A DNA stretch of 9,022 nt. It comes from Myxococcales bacterium. Lineage in GTDB: Bacteria > Myxococcota_A > Polyangia > Haliangiales > J016. Position 1 is the first letter of the stretch; each line of letters starts with the position of its first letter. The stretch is from NCBI GenBank assembly GCA_014238595.1, contig JABAAV010000065.1, positions 1 to 9,022 of the forward strand, given 5' to 3'. The notes under the pieces are model-generated. The model ran no database searches. It saw only the letters and a program-made list of their open reading frames with translations, and was not told the origin of the DNA. Made by a program: the position numbers and the translations under genes. Below, one piece after another: positions 6,548 to 9,022 of this stretch.

Positions 6548-7846
6548 ATGAAACTACGCTATTTATTTCTATTGTTTGTGTTTGTCACTTGTACCCAAGC
6601 CGTTGAAGAAACGCCTGATCCTGTCAGTGAACAAACACCCTCTGTTCCTCAAGTCGAACCATCAGCGATAACGGAATCACCATCGTCTCAACCACAGCCA
6701 CCACCATCTCCACCAACCATCATACCACCATTACCTTCTGATACTCCCACTGAGACACCCACATCTATGGACACTAAATCCCCTCTTGGATGGTCCTGTG
6801 TCTGCGATCAAGATTGTGCAACCATTGATGACCATCAAGGATTATGTGTCCAAGGTATTTGTGCAGTACAACCTATTAGTGACTCACCCGTGCCTCTCAA
6901 TGAATGTCTCCAAGAAGGTACTTCAACAGGATGTCCTGACAATAGCCTTTGTAAAAACACAACTATTGTTGAGTCTGATAACCTCACGATAATAGTACCT
7001 CTATGCCTTGCTGACTGCGACCAGAACCGTTGTTTCGGCTCTTGTGCATCGTTGGATAATAGCTGTGAGCCTAACAATTTTAACAAAACCTGTGACAGCA
7101 CTTGTTCAGAGTTTTGTATTCAAGACACCGATCCTATCGACATACCCACGGAAGAACCTATCGACATACCCACAGAAGAACCCACACCCGACAGCAATAC
7201 TCCTGCATCAGCATGCACATGCGATGCTGATTGTCCAGATGTCGGAAACAATGCAGCGATTTGTCTTCAAGGTATTTGTATGACAAAACCTGTATTCACA
7301 GGCACGGCTCAATACTGTGAAGAACCTGGTTCGACGGTAGAATGTGCAGAAGGATTCGGATGTTGGAATATCGGCCTTGGTGATCCTCTCTTTTTTATAG
7401 CACCTATCTGCTTTCCTGATTGTGATGCATTTAGCTGCGATGGAACATGTGACGCTGATAACTCCTGCATCTGGGAATCTGATGAGTCCATCTGTGATAA
7501 TACCTGTTCTGAATACTGCAATATTCCTCCACCAGGGTCATTATGCACCTGCGATGATGATTGCACCACAACGGGATCCCACCGCGGTGTATGTGTTGCA
7601 GGTATCTGTATGGCCGAATCACTTGAAATTGAAGGCGTTGATGAGACTGAACTCGAAGCGGGTGGATGTCTTATCGCGGATCGAACTGAAGGATGTTACG
7701 AAGGTTCTCGCTGTTGGGGAGGCGTATGTTTCCCTGATTGTGACAGTTTCGACTGTGCTGGGGTTTGTGACAGTGATGATTCCTGTATTCCTAGCGTAGA
7801 TGTCACTTTATTATGTGACAATACCTGTTCGCTTTTCTGTTTGTAG
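6548..7846 (+). CDS. Exported Cys-rich protein with three 16-cysteine modules, probable lipoprotein
   Basis: I do not recognise a named family. The 432-residue protein has an N-terminal export signal (MKLRYLFLLFVFVTC). The FVTC at 12-15 is a non-canonical lipobox, so lipidation at Cys15 is likely but not certain. A Pro/Ser/Thr/Glu-rich linker (17-80) follows. Then come three modules, C84-C190, C223-C324 and C333-C431, each with exactly 16 cysteines. Common elements are CxCDxDC, GxCxxGIC, DCDxxxC(D/F/A)GxCDxDxSC and CDxTCSxxC. Module 1 and module 2 are joined by an acidic linker with a PIDIPTEE duplication. Even cysteine counts suggest eight disulfides per module after export. The many Asp residues could bind calcium, which is an inference. 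It has its own promoter and a downstream hairpin. The next genes are single-module paralogues, so this is a local gene family, probably at the cell surface. Confidence 0.85.
   Translation: MKLRYLFLLFVFVTCTQAVEETPDPVSEQTPSVPQVEPSAITESPSSQPQPPPSPPTIIPPLPSDTPTETPTSMDTKSPLGWSCVCDQDCATIDDHQGLCVQGICAVQPISDSPVPLNECLQEGTSTGCPDNSLCKNTTIVESDNLTIIVPLCLADCDQNRCFGSCASLDNSCEPNNFNKTCDSTCSEFCIQDTDPIDIPTEEPIDIPTEEPTPDSNTPASACTCDADCPDVGNNAAICLQGICMTKPVFTGTAQYCEEPGSTVECAEGFGCWNIGLGDPLFFIAPICFPDCDAFSCDGTCDADNSCIWESDESICDNTCSEYCNIPPPGSLCTCDDDCTTTGSHRGVCVAGICMAESLEIEGVDETELEAGGCLIADRTEGCYEGSRCWGGVCFPDCDSFDCAGVCDSDDSCIPSVDVTLLCDNTCSLFCL
7133..7180 (+). repeat. 24-bp in-frame tandem repeat, two units
   Basis: Units 7133-7156 and 7157-7180 are identical except for one base (ACGGAA versus ACAGAA). 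They encode PIDIPTEE twice in the linker between modules 1 and 2 of the large Cys-rich protein. This is a likely site of slippage that changes linker length without shifting the frame. Confidence 0.85.
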
Positions 7847-7906
7847 CAGTCATACATCATGATGATCATCTCTTGTTGAACATCATTCACGATATATGTT
7901 TAAGGA

Positions 7907-7933
7907 TAATAAGCACAATTTCTGTGCTTATTA
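7907..7933 (+). terminator. Hairpin downstream of the large Cys-rich gene
   Basis: TAATAAGCACA (7907-7917) and TGTGCTTATTA (7923-7933) form a perfect 11-bp stem with a five-base loop, 61 nt after the stop. The 3' arm ends T-rich and TTTT occurs 18 nt later, but there is no immediate T-run. It is probably a terminator or a bidirectional barrier; an operator is possible. Confidence 0.5.
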
Positions 7934-7980
7934 CTGAGTGTCTGTCTCTGTTTTATCGCAAAGTTTGATTGTTTCATCTC

Positions 7981-8009
7981 TTGATTTTTCATCCATCAAT
8001 ATCTACAGT
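7981..8009 (+). promoter_or_regulatory. Candidate leaderless promoter of the single-module lipoprotein gene
   Basis: TTGATT (7981-7986) and TACAGT (8004-8009) are 17 nt apart. The first transcribed base would then fall at or near the A of the ATG at 8016. No Shine-Dalgarno precedes this ATG, which agrees with a leaderless mRNA. The same arrangement recurs at 8625-8653. Confidence 0.45.
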
Positions 8010-8378
8010 GACCCCATGATGAAACTTATATCAAATCTTCCCATTTATTTACGCTATAGTGCCTGTCTTCTTATCTTCGTTGCTTTAACAGCTTGCGGTG
8101 ATGATGAACCCGCTAAAGGTGAAGCTGTTACAGGTGAAACAACTCCAACAGCCGAAACGCTTGCGGCGCCTGGAAGTAGCTGTTCGTGTGATGCTGATTG
8201 TACCTCGTCTGGTTCTAATACAGGTGTCTGTCTTAATAGCATCTGCTTAGCCGAGGCTGACCCTCTTCACACTTGTGATGAAGAAGGGACGACTGCCAAT
8301 TGTCCCACAGGATTTCAATGCTGGGGTGAACTCTGCTGGCCTGACTGTGATGCATTTAGTTGTGATGGAACTTGCGAT
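7997..8378 (+). repeat. 382-bp exact duplicate, left copy
   Basis: Every base from 7997 to 8378 is identical to 8641-9022 by direct comparison, at a period of 644 bp. Imperfect similarity extends upstream to about 7975 (and 8619). The match is still perfect where the window ends, so the true length is unknown. It covers the promoter -10, the start codon and 121 codons of the lipoprotein gene. Confidence 0.97.
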
Positions 8379-8447
8379 AGTGATGGTTCTTGCGTTTATC
8401 TGCCTGATGGAGCATGTGACAGCACTTGCTCACGCTATTGTACTTAA
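8016..8447 (+). CDS. Lipoprotein with one 16-cysteine module (copy A)
   Basis: This 143-residue protein has a lipoprotein signal peptide (1-26) ending in the canonical lipobox LTAC, with Cys27 as the lipidation site, followed by GDDEPAKGE. A short Thr/Ala/Glu linker leads to one module, C56-C142, with 16 cysteines in the same spacing as the three modules of the larger neighbour. It is closest to module 2 (shared DCDAFSCDGTCD, also nearly identical in DNA). The start is the first of two ATGs at 8016, since this is where the basic N-region and hydrophobic core begin; the open frame extends back to 7938 but those 26 residues would bury the signal peptide. The gene has no Shine-Dalgarno. The last residues CSRYCT end at a TAA that appears to have been created by a 70-bp duplication event. 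Function is unknown; a surface-anchored disulfide-rich protein is inferred. Confidence 0.87.
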   Translation: MMKLISNLPIYLRYSACLLIFVALTACGDDEPAKGEAVTGETTPTAETLAAPGSSCSCDADCTSSGSNTGVCLNSICLAEADPLHTCDEEGTTANCPTGFQCWGELCWPDCDAFSCDGTCDSDGSCVYLPDGACDSTCSRYCT

Positions 8448-8513
8448 GAATATAAACTTCGGCTTTGAATTTTTTATGGGAGCATGTGACAGCACTTGCT
8501 CACGCTATTGTAC
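8409..8513 (+). repeat. 35-bp direct repeat of the lipoprotein 3' end
   Basis: The 35 bases at 8409-8443 recur exactly at 8479-8513, with 35 unrelated bases between (8444-8478). The repeat encodes GACDSTCSRYC and one more base pair of the next codon. The second copy continues into ACA GCC GGA TAA, which looks like the original gene end. Confidence 0.95.
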
Positions 8514-8523
8514 AGCCGGATAA
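8479..8523 (+). pseudogene. 3'-terminal remnant of a 16-Cys lipoprotein gene
   Basis: The fragment encodes GACDSTCSRYCTAG and a stop, the last 14 residues of a copy of the lipoprotein, with no start, signal or remaining module. It lies in a different frame from copy A because the offset is 70 bp. It is best read as the former end of copy A, displaced by a 70-bp duplication/insertion, rather than a gene of its own. Confidence 0.7.
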
Positions 8524-8592
8524 CGATCACGAACTGTTGTTGTTGATTGAAGTCGTTGAGTAAAGTTAACGATTCATTAATCCTATTTTAAT

Positions 8593-8633
8593 CAAGGAAT
8601 GGCGATAATACACTGCGCCATTTCTTGCTTTTT
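8593..8633 (+). terminator. Strong intrinsic terminator
   Basis: CAAGGAATGGCG (8593-8604) pairs with CGCCATTTCTTG (8616-8627) over 12 bp with one G-U wobble, around an 11-base loop, and CTTTTTC follows directly. It ends transcripts of copy A and its remnant, and isolates copy B, whose start codon is only 26 nt further on. Confidence 0.85.
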
Positions 8634-8653
8634 CATTCGTCAATATCTACAGT
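8625..8653 (+). promoter_or_regulatory. Candidate leaderless promoter of copy B
   Basis: TTGCTT (8625-8630) and TACAGT (8648-8653), 17 nt apart, match the arrangement before copy A. The -35 lies in the 3' arm and T-run of the terminator. Since the terminator ends 26 nt before the ATG, any promoter that escapes it must fit in this space, which supports a leaderless start. Confidence 0.4.
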
Positions 8654-9022
8654 GACCCCATGATGAAACTTATATCAAATCTTCCCATTTATTTACGCTA
8701 TAGTGCCTGTCTTCTTATCTTCGTTGCTTTAACAGCTTGCGGTGATGATGAACCCGCTAAAGGTGAAGCTGTTACAGGTGAAACAACTCCAACAGCCGAA
8801 ACGCTTGCGGCGCCTGGAAGTAGCTGTTCGTGTGATGCTGATTGTACCTCGTCTGGTTCTAATACAGGTGTCTGTCTTAATAGCATCTGCTTAGCCGAGG
8901 CTGACCCTCTTCACACTTGTGATGAAGAAGGGACGACTGCCAATTGTCCCACAGGATTTCAATGCTGGGGTGAACTCTGCTGGCCTGACTGTGATGCATT
9001 TAGTTGTGATGGAACTTGCGAT
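8641..9022 (+). repeat. 382-bp exact duplicate, right copy (runs off window)
   Basis: This is the second member of the pair described at 7997-8378; no mismatch was found. It continues to the last base of the window. Confidence 0.97.
8660..9022 (+). CDS. Lipoprotein with 16-cysteine module (copy B, 3' end outside window)
   Basis: The first 121 codons are identical to copy A at the DNA level. They include the signal peptide, the LTAC lipobox with Cys27 and module cysteines from C56 to C120. The reading frame is intact up to the window edge, which cuts after the CDGTCD motif. Whether it ends like copy A (CSRYCT) or like the remnant (CSRYCTAG) cannot be seen. Its upstream region differs from that of copy A beyond about 45 bp and contains a terminator. 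Complete identity implies a very recent duplication, gene conversion, or an assembly artefact at a contig end. Confidence 0.85.
   Translation, partial: MMKLISNLPIYLRYSACLLIFVALTACGDDEPAKGEAVTGETTPTAETLAAPGSSCSCDADCTSSGSNTGVCLNSICLAEADPLHTCDEEGTTANCPTGFQCWGELCWPDCDAFSCDGTCD

Noticed and set aside
7938..8015. N-terminal extension of the copy A lipoprotein
   Set aside because: The added 26 residues would place a hydrophilic segment before the signal peptide and are not conserved upstream of copy B, where similarity ends just before the start.
8409..8513. 35-bp repeats as a CRISPR array or as target-site duplication of an insertion sequence
   Set aside because: There are only two units, both coding for the protein end, and the 35-bp spacer has no transposase or terminal inverted repeats.
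8275..8523. Plus-strand frame of 82 residues overlapping copy A
   Set aside because: It is out of frame with copy A and reads through the 35-bp repeat only by chance; only the last 14 codons have meaning, as a remnant.

Overview
The window looks like chromosomal DNA from a Gram-negative bacterium of moderate to low GC. It encodes a lipobox-type secreted lipoprotein, several Sec-type signal peptides and housekeeping genes of bacterial type. The Cys/Asp-rich, Pro-rich-linker surface lipoproteins and the secreted protein of unknown function recall genes common in Myxococcota and other former Deltaproteobacteria. That placement is an inference from style; no taxonomic marker here settles it.

Left part, minus strand (1-1757): a tightly packed operon reads from right to left. 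It holds a secreted protein of unknown function, moaC (molybdenum cofactor synthesis) and trxB (thioredoxin reductase, cut by the window edge). Both junctions contain the overlapping ATGA stop/start, so translation is probably coupled. A plausible sigma-70 promoter lies at 1730-1757. Upstream sits a lone AT-rich gene (1790-2341) with a PD-(D/E)XK nuclease signature, followed by a plus-strand secreted MORN/Sel1-repeat protein (2528-3511).

Middle (3570-5748): glmS (glucosamine-6-phosphate synthase) is on the minus strand. It is followed 30 nt downstream by a 42-residue membrane-anchored small protein that is easily missed in annotation. glmS diverges from a tRNA-Gly(GCC) gene on the plus strand, and the two promoters appear to share one -10 sequence. 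A short protein with a C-terminal J domain (5942-6385) follows.

Right part (6548-9022): a family of Cys-rich exported proteins. The first, of 432 residues, carries three copies of a module with exactly 16 cysteines in conserved spacing. The second, of 143 residues, is a classical lipoprotein with one module. The second gene is then repeated: 382 bp at 8641-9022 are identical to 7997-8378, at a period of 644 bp, and the window ends inside this copy. Between the copies lie a 35-bp duplicate of the gene's 3' end and a strong intrinsic terminator. Both lipoprotein gene types share a TACA(A/G)T-N2-CCCCA element immediately before the start codon and have no Shine-Dalgarno sequence, which suggests leaderless or nearly leaderless mRNAs. 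The 16-Cys module and its locally duplicating gene cluster are the most novel material here. No CRISPR array, transposase or phage gene was seen.
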